Below are positions 5,910 through 12,311 of a stretch of DNA of 25,712 bases, in pieces. Numbering within the stretch: position 1 is the first letter of the stretch; each line of letters opens with the position of its first letter. Under the pieces are notes generated by a model that saw only the letters and a list, made by a program, of their open reading frames with translations, was not told the DNA's origin and did no database searches. Made by a program: the position numbers and the translations under genes. Source of the DNA: a virus. The stretch is from positions 1 through 25,712 of the IMG/VR virus record IMGVR_UViG_3300034073_001648. One strand, 5' to 3'.

Positions 5910-5917
5910 TATTTATG
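5910..5917 (-). promoter_or_regulatory. Late-type promoter CATAAATA before the tail-fibre module
   Basis: The minus strand reads GGCATAAATATAG in the 45-nt gap before the fibre genes. It has the same GGCATAAATA core as the site before the ADP-ribosyltransferase gene. The predicted start near 5904 leaves a leader of about 20 nt containing AAGGAG. A late promoter is what a virion-protein operon should have. Confidence 0.6.
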
Positions 5918-5929
5918 CCAGCCAGTATT

Positions 5930-6133
5930 CTACAAATCAACCACTATTTTAATTGTAGAGGTAAAATCATTTGGATTCTTGGTATATGTAAAGGTTGGAT
6001 TCTTTGATTCGATTATGTTCTTGGCCAGTTCATATGCCAATTGTCTCTTGACAGTATTTTTAATCTTATCGTCAGTCAATGCCATTTGCATGGTGCTTTC
6101 AGATATCACCATTCTGGATTCATATCTGGTCAT
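5930..6133 (-). CDS. 67-aa protein of unknown function
   Basis: Starts MTRYESRMVISESTMQMALT, with a Lys-rich helical middle (KNTVKRQLAYELAKNIIESK) and a beta-strand C-terminus (STIKIVVDL). There is no membrane segment or recognised motif. Its ATG shares a base with the TAA of the upstream gene (TAATG). It is the last gene of the long unit before the tail-fibre promoter. Confidence 0.7.
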   Translation of the reverse strand: MTRYESRMVISESTMQMALTDDKIKNTVKRQLAYELAKNIIESKNPTFTYTKNPNDFTSTIKIVVDL

Positions 6134-6489
6134 TAATTGTACTCTCCATTCTCATTCTTCTTTGCCGGTTTCCGTCTCATCTTCCTACTTAAATTATATG
6201 TCCATTTTGAATAGATATGCCTTACACCTATAGTAATTCTAAGATATGGTAGAGATGCACCAACATAGATTTCACTTAGGTCAATGCCACAATCAAGACC
6301 AAATGTTACTTGTTCCATAGTCCAGATATGAAAGATCAACCAATGCAATGAATACGCATTGGCATTAAATTCATCGCCAGGTCTAAATTTGTATCGTGGC
6401 ACTAATGGGCAATAATCATTACACCATAGTTTATGAAGTGGATAATTTTCCCACCAATCTTTGTCTCTATATGCTTTTGGTTCACTCAT
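6133..6489 (-). CDS. 118-aa aromatic-rich protein of unknown function
   Basis: Rich in Trp and Tyr (KDWWENYPLHKLWCNDYCPL near residues 10-29, then HWLIFHIWTMEQ), with a basic C-terminus (RKMRRKPAKK). The ATG follows directly after the stop of the upstream release-factor-like gene. The fold is probably compact and beta-rich. No family is recognised. Confidence 0.7.
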   Translation of the reverse strand: MSEPKAYRDKDWWENYPLHKLWCNDYCPLVPRYKFRPGDEFNANAYSLHWLIFHIWTMEQVTFGLDCGIDLSEIYVGASLPYLRITIGVRHIYSKWTYNLSRKMRRKPAKKNENGEYN

Positions 6490-6897
6490 TTATACACTCA
6501 TTTCAAATTTAAAGTCATCAGGATCATCAACAAGCATAGATTCTTTAACTTCGGTCCATTTACCATCAATGCGAATTTCTATCTTAGTATTCATAGCCAT
6601 TTCTCTGGCAACTTTTGCATCAAGATCGGCAAGCATTCCAAGTCTTCGCATTGCTTCCATCTTATTCCATGTTTGAAATTCAGGGGTCTTTACCATTTTA
6701 GTAAAAGCATCAATACGATTGTCTAACTGACTTCTAGTAGCCTCGGAATATCCTCTAGCACCAGATGGACGGTGACTACAATGTACTGCCGATGAAGTCT
6801 TGTTTCGTTTTTGACCACCAGCACCTGTTCCTTTTGTATATGACCACTCACAATCATTTTTAGTTACTGAGAATAATAATTCTTTAGATTTATTCAT
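6490..6897 (-). CDS. RF-1-domain (GGQ) peptidyl-tRNA hydrolase-like protein
   Basis: 135 aa from ATG 6897, which overlaps the upstream TGA and has GGGAG in front; an in-frame ATG at 6912 is less likely. Residues 23-44 hold the class-I release-factor catalytic loop (GTGAGGQKRNKTSSAVHCSH, with GGQ at 27-29), followed by PSG and a helix. The GGQ glutamine positions water to cut the ester of peptidyl-tRNA in the ribosome. Domains 1, 2 and 4 that read stop codons are missing, so it does not recognise codons. The C-terminus is acidic and lacks the basic tail that ArfB puts into the mRNA channel. Probably a ribosome-rescue or translation-modifying factor; the family is clear, the substrate is not. 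Confidence 0.8.
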   Translation of the reverse strand: MNKSKELLFSVTKNDCEWSYTKGTGAGGQKRNKTSSAVHCSHRPSGARGYSEATRSQLDNRIDAFTKMVKTPEFQTWNKMEAMRRLGMLADLDAKVAREMAMNTKIEIRIDGKWTEVKESMLVDDPDDFKFEMSV

Positions 6898-7250
6898 ACC
6901 AATTTCTCCCAATCTGTATCAAATGGCAATACTTCTGCTTTAGTCCTATCAATTATACTCTGTAGAATTCCTTGAGTGTACGCTGTAGTACGATAGCAAT
7001 TCTCTCTTGCTGGTACTGTATAGACTGAACCAGAGTGTCCAGTAATCTCATATGCTATTGGTAGAGTCTTTGGACCATGTGTCATCTGAAATACTTTTTC
7101 TACCTTCTTAATACCAGTAATACCAGAATTGAGTCTCCATGAATCCCCATTTGCATAGCCACCAACCCATGACGAAAATAGTTTGTAGATAGTTTCTGTT
7201 GGAGTAACTATTCTAATCACTTGCCAATAGTCTGGTGCGTACTCATTCAT
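6894..7250 (-). CDS. 118-aa protein of unknown function
   Basis: Starts MNEYAPDYWQVIRI from ATG 7250, which overlaps the TGA of the upstream gene; an in-frame ATG four codons earlier lies inside that gene. The sequence looks beta-rich, with GGYANGDSWRLNSGI and YEITGHSGSVY. This pattern occurs in phage proteins of unknown function. No membrane segment or catalytic motif is visible. Confidence 0.65.
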   Translation of the reverse strand: MNEYAPDYWQVIRIVTPTETIYKLFSSWVGGYANGDSWRLNSGITGIKKVEKVFQMTHGPKTLPIAYEITGHSGSVYTVPARENCYRTTAYTQGILQSIIDRTKAEVLPFDTDWEKLV

Positions 7251-7432
7251 TTTCTTTCCCATTTCGTAGAGCCATCTTGTTGTTGTTTAAGTTCTACAAT
7301 AATCTTACCATTAAGAGCATCAATCTGACCTTGGCGATAAATGTAAGTATTTTCTGGGAACAATTCAGAAGCAATAACAATTAACCAAATACCGGCAGTG
7401 ATACCAATTATGAAAAATGTGAAATTATTCAC
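7247..7432 (-). CDS. Small membrane-anchored protein
   Basis: 61 aa. One N-terminal membrane span (FTFFIIGITAGIWLIVIASE, residues 4-23) is followed by YIYRQGQIDALNGKI and a charged tail. The 'YRQGxxDALNGK' motif after a membrane span is frequent in small phage proteins of unknown role. It overlaps the upstream gene by 8 nt. Confidence 0.65.
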   Translation of the reverse strand: MNNFTFFIIGITAGIWLIVIASELFPENTYIYRQGQIDALNGKIIVELKQQQDGSTKWERK

Positions 7433-7856
7433 GGTTCTTTTCCTTTAGTTTGGCTTCGATAGCACGGGCAAAGTCTTTGAAGTCGTTTAAATCAAACTCG
7501 TTGTGACAATAAGGTACTGTCTGGTCAAACTCTTCCTCCGTCAGCCCAACCCATTCACGCTTTGGCTGAGGTGAGTCAATACCAATGCAAGCATTATCGA
7601 TTAGTGCAAACATTTCTTGCATGGATGCTAAACTCATGTCTAATCTGACGGAAGCTGCAAATGCTATATTTCGAGCGCATAACTTCATTTGCTCTGACAA
7701 CTCTTTTCCTTTGCCCGCCGCAGGCTCTTGCTTCTCTGCCTGCTCGATGGCTTGTCGTAGTGCTGATGCTGCATTGTGTGTTTTGTAAGTATCACCACAA
7801 TCCAAAGATTCCAAAGCCTCCAACGCCATCTCTGCTGCTTTGCGTAGGTCAGTCAT
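7425..7856 (-). CDS. EPAA-family accessory protein with WVGLT C-terminal block
   Basis: 143 aa. N-terminal LRKAAEMALEALESLD and ALRQAIEQAEKQEPAA are the hallmark of a phage accessory family that is often duplicated. The C-terminal block REWVGLTEEEFDQ...IEAKLKEKN recurs in the protein at 9358-9567. The gene is visibly richer in G+C than its surroundings. It shares a near-identical 48-bp stretch with the next gene upstream, pointing to recent acquisition or duplication. Function unknown. Confidence 0.7.
   Translation of the reverse strand: MTDLRKAAEMALEALESLDCGDTYKTHNAASALRQAIEQAEKQEPAAGKGKELSEQMKLCARNIAFAASVRLDMSLASMQEMFALIDNACIGIDSPQPKREWVGLTEEEFDQTVPYCHNEFDLNDFKDFARAIEAKLKEKNRE
7716..7763 (-). 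repeat. 48-bp direct repeat, copy 1 (encodes ALRQAIEQAEKQEPAA)
   Basis: 47 of 48 bases match 8060-8107; the only mismatch is at 7755 against 8099. It lies in the EPAA block of both genes. Near-identity at DNA level, rather than only at protein level, suggests recent duplication or gene conversion. Confidence 0.85.
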
Positions 7857-8230
7857 TTCAAACTCCTTGCTCGTATGGCGTCGGCCAATTCAGCCGGGTG
7901 CGTTGATTTGTCGGCGTCATCACACACCTTCGCACACGCCTCACGCTCTTGTTCAATAGCTTTGTCAACAACATCTTTCCCATAAACCTTGGATTCGGAG
8001 TAATACAGCTTCCCCGCCATATCCAGCCTTATTTTTATTGACTTTCCGCCTACAATCCACGCCGCAGGCTCTTGCTTCTCTGCCTGCTCGATGGCTTGGC
8101 GTAGTGCGGTGATAACTCCGTTATACCAATCAGTGCCTTCTGGGTGCTTAATCTTTTCTCGTGTGGTCACAAATATGCGACTATTTTCTAAAGCCTCCAA
8201 TGCTTGCTTCATTGCTTTGATACTACTCAT
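7853..8230 (-). CDS. EPAA-family accessory protein
   Basis: 125 aa. It has KAMKQALEALENS, TALRQAIEQAEKQEPAAW and a C-terminal EREACAKVCDDADKSTH...ADAIRARS block. The last, with two Cys and an 'AxAIRAR' end, is a second widespread phage accessory module. It is paralogous to the downstream gene through the 48-bp repeat and overlaps that gene's start by ATGA. Function unknown. Confidence 0.7.
   Translation of the reverse strand: MSSIKAMKQALEALENSRIFVTTREKIKHPEGTDWYNGVITALRQAIEQAEKQEPAAWIVGGKSIKIRLDMAGKLYYSESKVYGKDVVDKAIEQEREACAKVCDDADKSTHPAELADAIRARSLK
8060..8107 (-). repeat. 48-bp direct repeat, copy 2
   Basis: Partner of 7716-7763, with one mismatch. The two copies are 344 bp apart and in the same orientation, so recombination between them would fuse the two EPAA genes in frame. 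Confidence 0.85.
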
Positions 8231-8417
8231 TAATATTATCCAACCTTTCTTTCCACATTCTTATCGCAATGTCCAACTGCCGGATCTGAGAAAGCCTAAT
8301 GTCATCCATGATATTCATACTAACATACTCAGAATTCATATTTCGTTCTGTCATACTCCAAAGTAAATCTCTCTCTTTTTGTAGAGTATGAAGCACCACA
8401 TCATAATCGTCACTCAT
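8223..8417 (-). CDS. 64-aa helical protein of unknown function
   Basis: Start chosen at ATG 8417 (MSDDYDVVLHTLQKERDLLW), because it overlaps the TGA of the membrane microprotein upstream. A frame five codons longer has no such support. The protein is charged and probably helical throughout, ending IAIRMWKERLDNINE. No recognised family. Confidence 0.65.
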   Translation of the reverse strand: MSDDYDVVLHTLQKERDLLWSMTERNMNSEYVSMNIMDDIRLSQIRQLDIAIRMWKERLDNINE

Positions 8418-8503
8418 TGTCTTTTCTTCCATAGTTCTTCATATACAATAATACAGATTCCTAGAATGAGACCAACAATCAATCCCATTAGAAAGGTGGT
8501 CAT
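8414..8503 (-). CDS. 29-aa single-span membrane microprotein
   Basis: Encodes MTTFLMGLIVGLILGICIIV plus YEELWKKRQ. It has a Gly-rich membrane span of about 18 residues and a short charged tail. Both ends lie in ATGA overlaps with neighbours. The fit into the chain of coupled genes is the main support. Function unknown. Confidence 0.6.
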   Translation of the reverse strand: MTTFLMGLIVGLILGICIIVYEELWKKRQ

Positions 8504-8715
8504 TCTTTTATTCCAAAATGTCGTTTGATGGCATCACTACATTCTTTAGCAAATCTGGCTGTAGGTGCCTCATCGTGGAGAAATCTACCACCTTCTACTA
8601 CACCAATACACTCTTGCACAATCAACTCAGCGAATTTCTCCTCGCTGAACATTACGATGCCCATGTCATCTTCATTGTGAGCCTGTCGAACAAGTTCACG
8701 AATTCTTTCGTTCAT
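8500..8715 (-). CDS. MNERI/EKFAELIV family small protein, copy 4
   Basis: 71 aa with MNERIRELVRQA, EEKFAELIVQEC and DAIKRHFGIKE. The stretch between the first two blocks (HNEDDMGIVMFS) differs from every other copy. It lies about 5.5 kb from copies 1 to 3, so the family is spread over two clusters. ATGA overlaps join it to both neighbours. Confidence 0.8.
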   Translation of the reverse strand: MNERIRELVRQAHNEDDMGIVMFSEEKFAELIVQECIGVVEGGRFLHDEAPTARFAKECSDAIKRHFGIKE

Positions 8716-8831
8716 TCTTTTTCTCCAAATAATTTCATGTAAGCCTCAACTTCATCCCAGTAATATAGGATTGTATCATCCCATGATACCTGGTAAAAAT
8801 CCATAATAAAACGAATAGCCTGTTCCATCAT
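8712..8831 (-). CDS. 39-aa acidic microprotein
   Basis: Begins MMEQAIRFIMDFYQVSWDDT and ends MKLFGEKE. It lies between two MNERI genes, with ATGA at both ends. Its terminal codons (TTTGGAGAAAAAGAATGA) reproduce the MNERI-family junction: LFG plus the GGAG ribosome site of the next gene. It may be an MNERI relative that kept only the 3' junction. Function unknown. Confidence 0.55.
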   Translation of the reverse strand: MMEQAIRFIMDFYQVSWDDTILYYWDEVEAYMKLFGEKE

Positions 8832-9034
8832 TCAACTCCAAACCTTTCTTTCATAGCCCAACTCATTCTATTCTTAAATGTAGGATCAACATCTTGAGAC
8901 TCAATTATACTAGCACATTCACATACAATCAACTCTGCAAACTTTTGTAACCATTGATCCTTAGTCAAGACACCACAGTCAAAAGGTTCATTGTGAATTG
9001 CTTCTTGAACAAATTCTTGCATGCGATTGTTCAT
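8828..9034 (-). CDS. MNERI/EKFAELIV family small protein, copy 5 (divergent N-terminus)
   Basis: 68 aa from ATG 9034 (MNNRMQEFVQEAIHNEPFDC). A TTG four codons earlier is the only longer option. The middle is LQKFAELIVCEC and the end AMKERFGVE. The first block has drifted to MNNRMQEF. Its position next to the 39-aa gene makes a second small MNERI cluster. Confidence 0.75.
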   Translation of the reverse strand: MNNRMQEFVQEAIHNEPFDCGVLTKDQWLQKFAELIVCECASIIESQDVDPTFKNRMSWAMKERFGVE

Positions 9035-9036
9035 AA

Positions 9037-9144
9037 TCACATCCAAAAAATATATTTCACAAGAGCAATCATGGCAAGGATATAAGTCAATCCTTTACCA
9101 ATGGACGCCATCGCCAGTAATATTTCCTCATGTGTAAGTTTCAT
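9037..9144 (-). CDS. 35-aa single-span membrane microprotein
   Basis: Encodes MKLTHEEILLAMASIGKGLT and YILAMIALVKYIFWM: a short amphipathic helix followed by a membrane span to the C-terminus. Its ATG overlaps the TGA of the gene before it, and the next ATG follows 2 nt after its stop. Function unknown. Confidence 0.6.
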   Translation of the reverse strand: MKLTHEEILLAMASIGKGLTYILAMIALVKYIFWM

Positions 9145-9368
9145 TTGTTCTTGTCCTTTACCCATAAACAATCAAAACAGATACGCATCATCCAACGAGC
9201 AAACCAATTTGGTTCGTTACCTTTTGTTGGTCTGTAAATCATACCCGATTTACCAGGACGATTGCCAAATAAGTAACATTGCCAGTTTGAGAGTTCTGGA
9301 CTGAAAATTGTGCCAATGTTGTGTTTAGGGACAAAGATTTTTGTTCCATCTGAAAATTCATCCACCAT
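9141..9368 (-). CDS. Conserved small phage protein (WQCYLFG...GNEPN...RW)
   Basis: 75 aa. The segment WQCYLFGNRPGKSGMIYRPT followed by GNEPNWFARWMMRICF matches a conserved phage and prophage family of unknown function. Trp and Arg are frequent. It overlaps the upstream gene by 11 nt. Probably soluble. Confidence 0.7.
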   Translation of the reverse strand: MVDEFSDGTKIFVPKHNIGTIFSPELSNWQCYLFGNRPGKSGMIYRPTKGNEPNWFARWMMRICFDCLWVKDKNK

Positions 9369-9567
9369 TCTTCTCCTTTAGTTTTGCTTCTATTATAGTC
9401 CAGCAGTCTTCTAAATCTTCTAACCCATCGACTGCTTGCTCAAACTCCGCTCTTGTCAACCCAACCCAACGCTTTGAAGAAATCTGAGCATCACGAATAG
9501 TAAATCCACGCCTACGGACTTCTTCAATCAAAGCATCGTCAGTTACATTTTTCCATTCAAAACTCAT
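9358..9567 (-). CDS. Small protein sharing the WVGLT/IEAKLKEKN block
   Basis: 69 aa. The C-terminal half, RWVGLTRAEFEQAVDGLEDL then IIEAKLKEKNGG, is the same block that ends the EPAA protein at 7425-7856. The N-terminal part (WKNVTDDALIEEVRRRGFTI) differs. This is module sharing between accessory genes. Function unknown. Confidence 0.65.
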   Translation of the reverse strand: MSFEWKNVTDDALIEEVRRRGFTIRDAQISSKRWVGLTRAEFEQAVDGLEDLEDCWTIIEAKLKEKNGG

Positions 9568-9878
9568 TCTGCATTATCCCAGTCAGCAATATCAAAACTC
9601 ACTCGTAACCACAAGAATCCATCTGGATATAGTTTTCCCTCAAAACGAAACCCACCACATGCCTCAATGTACTCACCACCCGTATCTTTTCGTTCTAATG
9701 TACCAATAATTACATTTTGTAGATACTTTCTGCAAAATTTACGCATGTCGGATGTCGATGGTACACCTACATCAGCCCATTTCCAATCAAGAAATTCCAT
9801 CACTTTATGTACTTGCTCAAAATTAAACTCATCTAAGCAGTCCATAATTGTATCATAATGCTTTGATTCTAGTTCCAT
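9564..9878 (-). CDS. 104-aa protein of unknown function
   Basis: Starts MELESKHYDTIMDCLDEFNF at ATG 9878, which shares a base with the preceding TAA (TAATG). The longer frame would need a TTG. A helical N-terminal half (KVMEFLDWKWADVGVPST) is followed by a beta-rich part with EACGGFRFEGKLYPDGFLWL. The pattern is known from phage hypothetical proteins. No catalytic motif. Confidence 0.7.
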   Translation of the reverse strand: MELESKHYDTIMDCLDEFNFEQVHKVMEFLDWKWADVGVPSTSDMRKFCRKYLQNVIIGTLERKDTGGEYIEACGGFRFEGKLYPDGFLWLRVSFDIADWDNAE

Positions 9879-10087
9879 TACCAATCGCTTTCATCAGTTA
9901 TTGTTACAGTAAATTCACCTTCTGTATCTTTATGGGTTACATAGAAGGTGGCCGTTAGCGTAGTTCCTATACTATTATCACCAGTTTGTGCAAGAGTAAC
10001 AGAACCATAATCTTCAGATTCATTCATTACATCAAATAGTTTATAGAGTTTTTCCAACTCTCTACGACTTAATCTTACGGTGTTCAT
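9878..10087 (-). CDS. 69-aa protein of unknown function
   Basis: Begins MNTVRLSRRELEKLYKLFDV, a basic helix, followed by a beta-rich part (GSVTLAQTGDN, TLTATFYVTHKDTEGEFTVT). The helix-then-sheet layout is common in phage accessory proteins. ATGA and TAATG overlaps join it to neighbours. No recognised function. Confidence 0.7.
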   Translation of the reverse strand: MNTVRLSRRELEKLYKLFDVMNESEDYGSVTLAQTGDNSIGTTLTATFYVTHKDTEGEFTVTITDESDW

Positions 10088-10311
10088 TCTATCAAAGTCC
10101 TATTCTGTATATCAAAATAATTCTCAATTGCTTTCTTGGCATATTCCATATTAATGTAATGGCCAATCAACTCATCTGTAACCATTAGCTTGGCACCCCA
10201 GATATCGGTATGAGCCATATTGTATACTTGAGCAATGACCCGTCCATCTATAGAATCGTAATAATATGAACCAGTACCTCTTGCATAGTCAGACCATTTA
10301 CCTATAATCAT
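10084..10311 (-). CDS. 75-aa protein of unknown function
   Basis: Starts MIIGKWSDYARGTGSYYYDS, Tyr-rich and beta-like, and ends with a helical stretch (EYAKKAIENYFDIQN). The overall look, a small sheet with one helix, resembles several neighbours. ATGA overlaps at both ends. Confidence 0.7.
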   Translation of the reverse strand: MIIGKWSDYARGTGSYYYDSIDGRVIAQVYNMAHTDIWGAKLMVTDELIGHYINMEYAKKAIENYFDIQNRTLIE

Positions 10312-10700
10312 TTCTCACTCTCCAATAGTTTAGTGTACTCGTACTGCCTTGCTTTTGCTTTCATATAATGATCAGCACAGAGAGTTTTCATCCATGATAA
10401 ATCTCCTCTTGTTTTCCCCTGTTTACCACATTCTTCACAGATATGCTCACTCATTGCTTCTGTAAGATCAAATACACCATCAATGTATTCTGAGTACATT
10501 GAATGATCGGTAAAATAGATTCTGAGACCGCCAAACTTTTCTTTGACTTGATCTAGTGTTATATGACCAGCATTAGGATTAGACATATGCTTCCGATGTA
10601 GATGATTGTCAATAATAGTGAGTGCGGTTTCAATGAGTGGAATCCAACCAGGACCACACTCAAACTCTACTAATCCAATATGTTTATAGTTTCTGTTCAT
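10308..10700 (-). CDS. Zinc-ribbon phage protein (KEKFGGLRIYF family)
   Basis: 130 aa. It carries QVKEKFGGLRIYFTDHS at 51-67, the signature of a phage protein family of unknown function. A zinc site probably follows: C88-x2-C91 (CEECG) and C108-x2-H111 (CADH). The fold might bind nucleic acid or protein. It overlaps the small upstream gene by 17 nt. Confidence 0.75.
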   Translation of the reverse strand: MNRNYKHIGLVEFECGPGWIPLIETALTIIDNHLHRKHMSNPNAGHITLDQVKEKFGGLRIYFTDHSMYSEYIDGVFDLTEAMSEHICEECGKQGKTRGDLSWMKTLCADHYMKAKARQYEYTKLLESEK

Positions 10701-10857
10701 TATCTTTACTCATCAATTCTTCAATACGATTTGCAGCCTCTTCCAATAGATCAGCAATACGGTCAGGTTGCCCTTCCTGTACTGATTTCCTTGTTGGTAT
10801 CTGTCTGCGAATCTCGGCACGCTTACGAAGCCGATATACTAGGTCATCATTGCTCAT
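10684..10857 (-). CDS. 57-aa helical protein with EEAANRIEEL motif
   Basis: Starts MSNDDLVYRLRKRAEIRRQI and continues to ADLLEEAANRIEELMSKDNE. The 'ADLLEEAANRIEEL' segment is a hallmark of a very common small phage protein. It overlaps both neighbours (11 nt and 17 nt). The frame has no other function-defining motif. Confidence 0.65.
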   Translation of the reverse strand: MSNDDLVYRLRKRAEIRRQIPTRKSVQEGQPDRIADLLEEAANRIEELMSKDNEQKL

Positions 10858-11047
10858 CTAAACTATCAATCCATTTATTATAATCAGTAGGTGACATGTA
10901 GTATTGTAAAACTGTTCGGATGGCATCCTTACATTTACTACTATATTCATCACTAAATTCTTCATTCAAAGAATCATATGATACTTTAAGGTCGTGTGCA
11001 ACCAGTTTTGTTACTTCTTCTGCATCAAGTGTAATTTGATAACTCAT
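10847..11047 (-). CDS. 66-aa phage protein of unknown function
   Basis: Begins MSYQITLDAEEVTKLVAHDL and ends with TVLQYYMSPTDYNKWIDSLD. The combination of a DEV-type start and a 'YYMSPTDYxKW' tail is familiar from phage hypothetical proteins. It overlaps the upstream gene by ATGA. Likely soluble and helical. Confidence 0.7.
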   Translation of the reverse strand: MSYQITLDAEEVTKLVAHDLKVSYDSLNEEFSDEYSSKCKDAIRTVLQYYMSPTDYNKWIDSLDEQ

Positions 11048-11301
11048 AGTTTAGTTTCCTCATAGGCTTTAGGAGATGGTAGATCACTATAATGATCCCA
11101 CATTGGTTTATTAGATACAATATCAGGTGCTGACTCTGCAATACGATCTATGTCAAACTTGGTAGGATAATGCTTGAGTGTAGCTCGTGCTCGATAACGA
11201 ATCGCAGCAGGCACTTTAGGTGTTACCTTTGGGTTGCATAGATCCAATAGGAATTGTTCAGCACATTTCATTGCACGGTATCGCTCATCAGGTAAGGTCA
11301 T
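11044..11301 (-). CDS. BPSL0761-type conserved phage protein
   Basis: 85 aa from ATG 11301 (MTLPDERYRAMKCAEQFLLD), preceded by GAGGAA. The longer frame starts inside a putative upstream peptide. The start, the LCNPKVTPKVP segment and KHYPTKFDIDRIAESAPDI match the family named after Burkholderia pseudomallei BPSL0761. That family is common in betaproteobacterial phages and prophages. Its role is unknown, but it is the best host-lineage hint in this part of the window. Confidence 0.7.
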   Translation of the reverse strand: MTLPDERYRAMKCAEQFLLDLCNPKVTPKVPAAIRYRARATLKHYPTKFDIDRIAESAPDIVSNKPMWDHYSDLPSPKAYEETKL

Positions 11302-11302
11302 T

Positions 11303-11380
11303 TTATTCCTCGTCAAAAAATATGGCAAGTATACCGAGATAAACAAGATACATGCCGATAACTATATGTATTGCATCCAT
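11303..11380 (-). CDS. Possible 25-aa membrane microprotein (doubtful start)
   Basis: Encodes MDAIHIVIGMYLVYLGILAI plus FFDEE: one hydrophobic span with an acidic tail. Its ATG lies inside the -10 box of the promoter at 11379-11407. Transcripts from that promoter would therefore lack this start, and translation would need read-through mRNA or the internal ATG at 11353. Its stop is 1 nt before the next gene's ATG. Confidence 0.35.
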   Translation of the reverse strand: MDAIHIVIGMYLVYLGILAIFFDEE

Positions 11381-11407
11381 TGTACTACATTCATTGCCAT
11401 TTGTCAA
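11379..11407 (-). promoter_or_regulatory. Sigma70-type promoter inside the small-gene region
   Basis: TTGACA (11402-11407), 17 bp, then TACAAT (11379-11384) on the minus strand, preceded by GC. The -35 box overlaps the stop codon of the gene at 11404-11841. The predicted start is near 11372. It would drive the long chain of small genes down to 5930. Confidence 0.7.
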
Positions 11408-11841
11408 GCGTCTCGTTCGGCAATTTCAAAGATTAGATTCTGCACAAACTTATGATCCAACTCTGTAGAATTATTATCTTCAAATGGTATAACTGATACC
11501 TCATCAGAATTTACATCATACCAGCACCATAGGCAGACTTCTTCTTTAGGCCTATGTATGAGAGCCCAAGGTGTCTGTACATGTTCTGGAAATTCTTCGG
11601 TCAATGAGGTTTTATGTACGAACACAGCAAAAGATAATGTATTTAAATCATTCTCTTCATCTGTTTCTTCATTATACCCATACCCATCAAAAATTATCTT
11701 GATGCCATTAGGCGTATCACCAGAATCATTTCCAGGACTACCATTGCCATCAAATATATCTTCATCCATTGTTGCAATGAAATCTCGTACCCATTGCTCT
11801 ACAATGGCACTATAATCACGGTCATCATTCGTGTAAATCAT
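11404..11841 (-). CDS. 145-aa acidic protein of unknown function
   Basis: The protein is very acidic, with a Gly/Asp/Asn-rich stretch at about 30-45 (DGNGSPGNDSGDTPNGIKII). Next come beta-like segments (SFAVFVHKTSL, CLWCWYDVN) and a C-terminal helix (FVQNLIFEIAERDA). The last codons, GAC GCT TGA, form part of the downstream promoter's -35 region. No recognised family. Confidence 0.7.
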   Translation of the reverse strand: MIYTNDDRDYSAIVEQWVRDFIATMDEDIFDGNGSPGNDSGDTPNGIKIIFDGYGYNEETDEENDLNTLSFAVFVHKTSLTEEFPEHVQTPWALIHRPKEEVCLWCWYDVNSDEVSVIPFEDNNSTELDHKFVQNLIFEIAERDA

Positions 11842-11923
11842 ATTCTTCTTCCATCATTTGTTGTTGATTAATAGGACCTGGTAGATAATACTCATCAGGC
11901 TTCCTGGGCAAGAAACTGGGCAT
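11825..11923 (-). CDS. 32-aa protein with EYYLPGP motif, overlapping both neighbours
   Basis: Encodes MPSFLPRKPDEYYLPGPINQ then QQMMEEEYDLHE. It starts 29 nt inside the metallopeptidase gene and ends 17 nt inside the next gene, filling the gap between them. A distant AGAGG is the only ribosome site. Pro-rich microproteins of this look occur in phages, but support is moderate. Confidence 0.45.
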   Translation of the reverse strand: MPSFLPRKPDEYYLPGPINQQQMMEEEYDLHE

Positions 11924-12311
11924 ATAGTTCTTTGCCTCTTGATTCTGCTTCAATTTCCCAGGGTTGTTGTTCATAGGGGATTGTGTCTGAATTAACATAT
12001 TCTCCTCTCCAATAGGTCATTTGTTCATTCAATTCATTTCGAGCATATTGTTTTACATGCACAAGTTCATGAGCCAATGATATCAATTTAGTTTCAGCAT
12101 TATCTGAACGATTGATTTCGATTATGAATGATCTTGGTGAACCTAATACATTATAATCCTCAACAGTAACTAATCCATGATGATAATCAGCAAACTTTAC
12201 AAATTTAACTGTTATCTCTATATGTTTTTGTAATTGTGGAGTAAATAGATTCGATGCATAATATTCTAATGCACGAATCTGCCTTTTATTGAGTTTTCCA
12301 TTGATAACCAT
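11895..12311 (-). CDS. Putative zinc metallopeptidase (HELVH, SprT-like)
   Basis: 138 aa. The zincin motif HELVHVKQYA is at residues 81-90 (zinc ligands H81 and H85, catalytic E82). The third ligand probably lies in PWEIEAE (E119 or E121), as in small SprT/Wss1-like and other compact phage gluzincins. It may cleave a host or phage protein; the substrate cannot be read from sequence. The ATG sits where transcription from the promoter at 12318-12346 should begin, so the mRNA may be leaderless. No Shine-Dalgarno is present. Confidence 0.75.
   Translation of the reverse strand: MVINGKLNKRQIRALEYYASNLFTPQLQKHIEITVKFVKFADYHHGLVTVEDYNVLGSPRSFIIEINRSDNAETKLISLAHELVHVKQYARNELNEQMTYWRGEYVNSDTIPYEQQPWEIEAESRGKELYAQFLAQEA

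Noticed and set aside
6474-6496. Late promoter TATAAATG before the gene at 6133-6489
   Set aside because: The ATG of the gene is part of the motif, so transcripts would lack it; the motif is encoded by the end of the release-factor-like gene.
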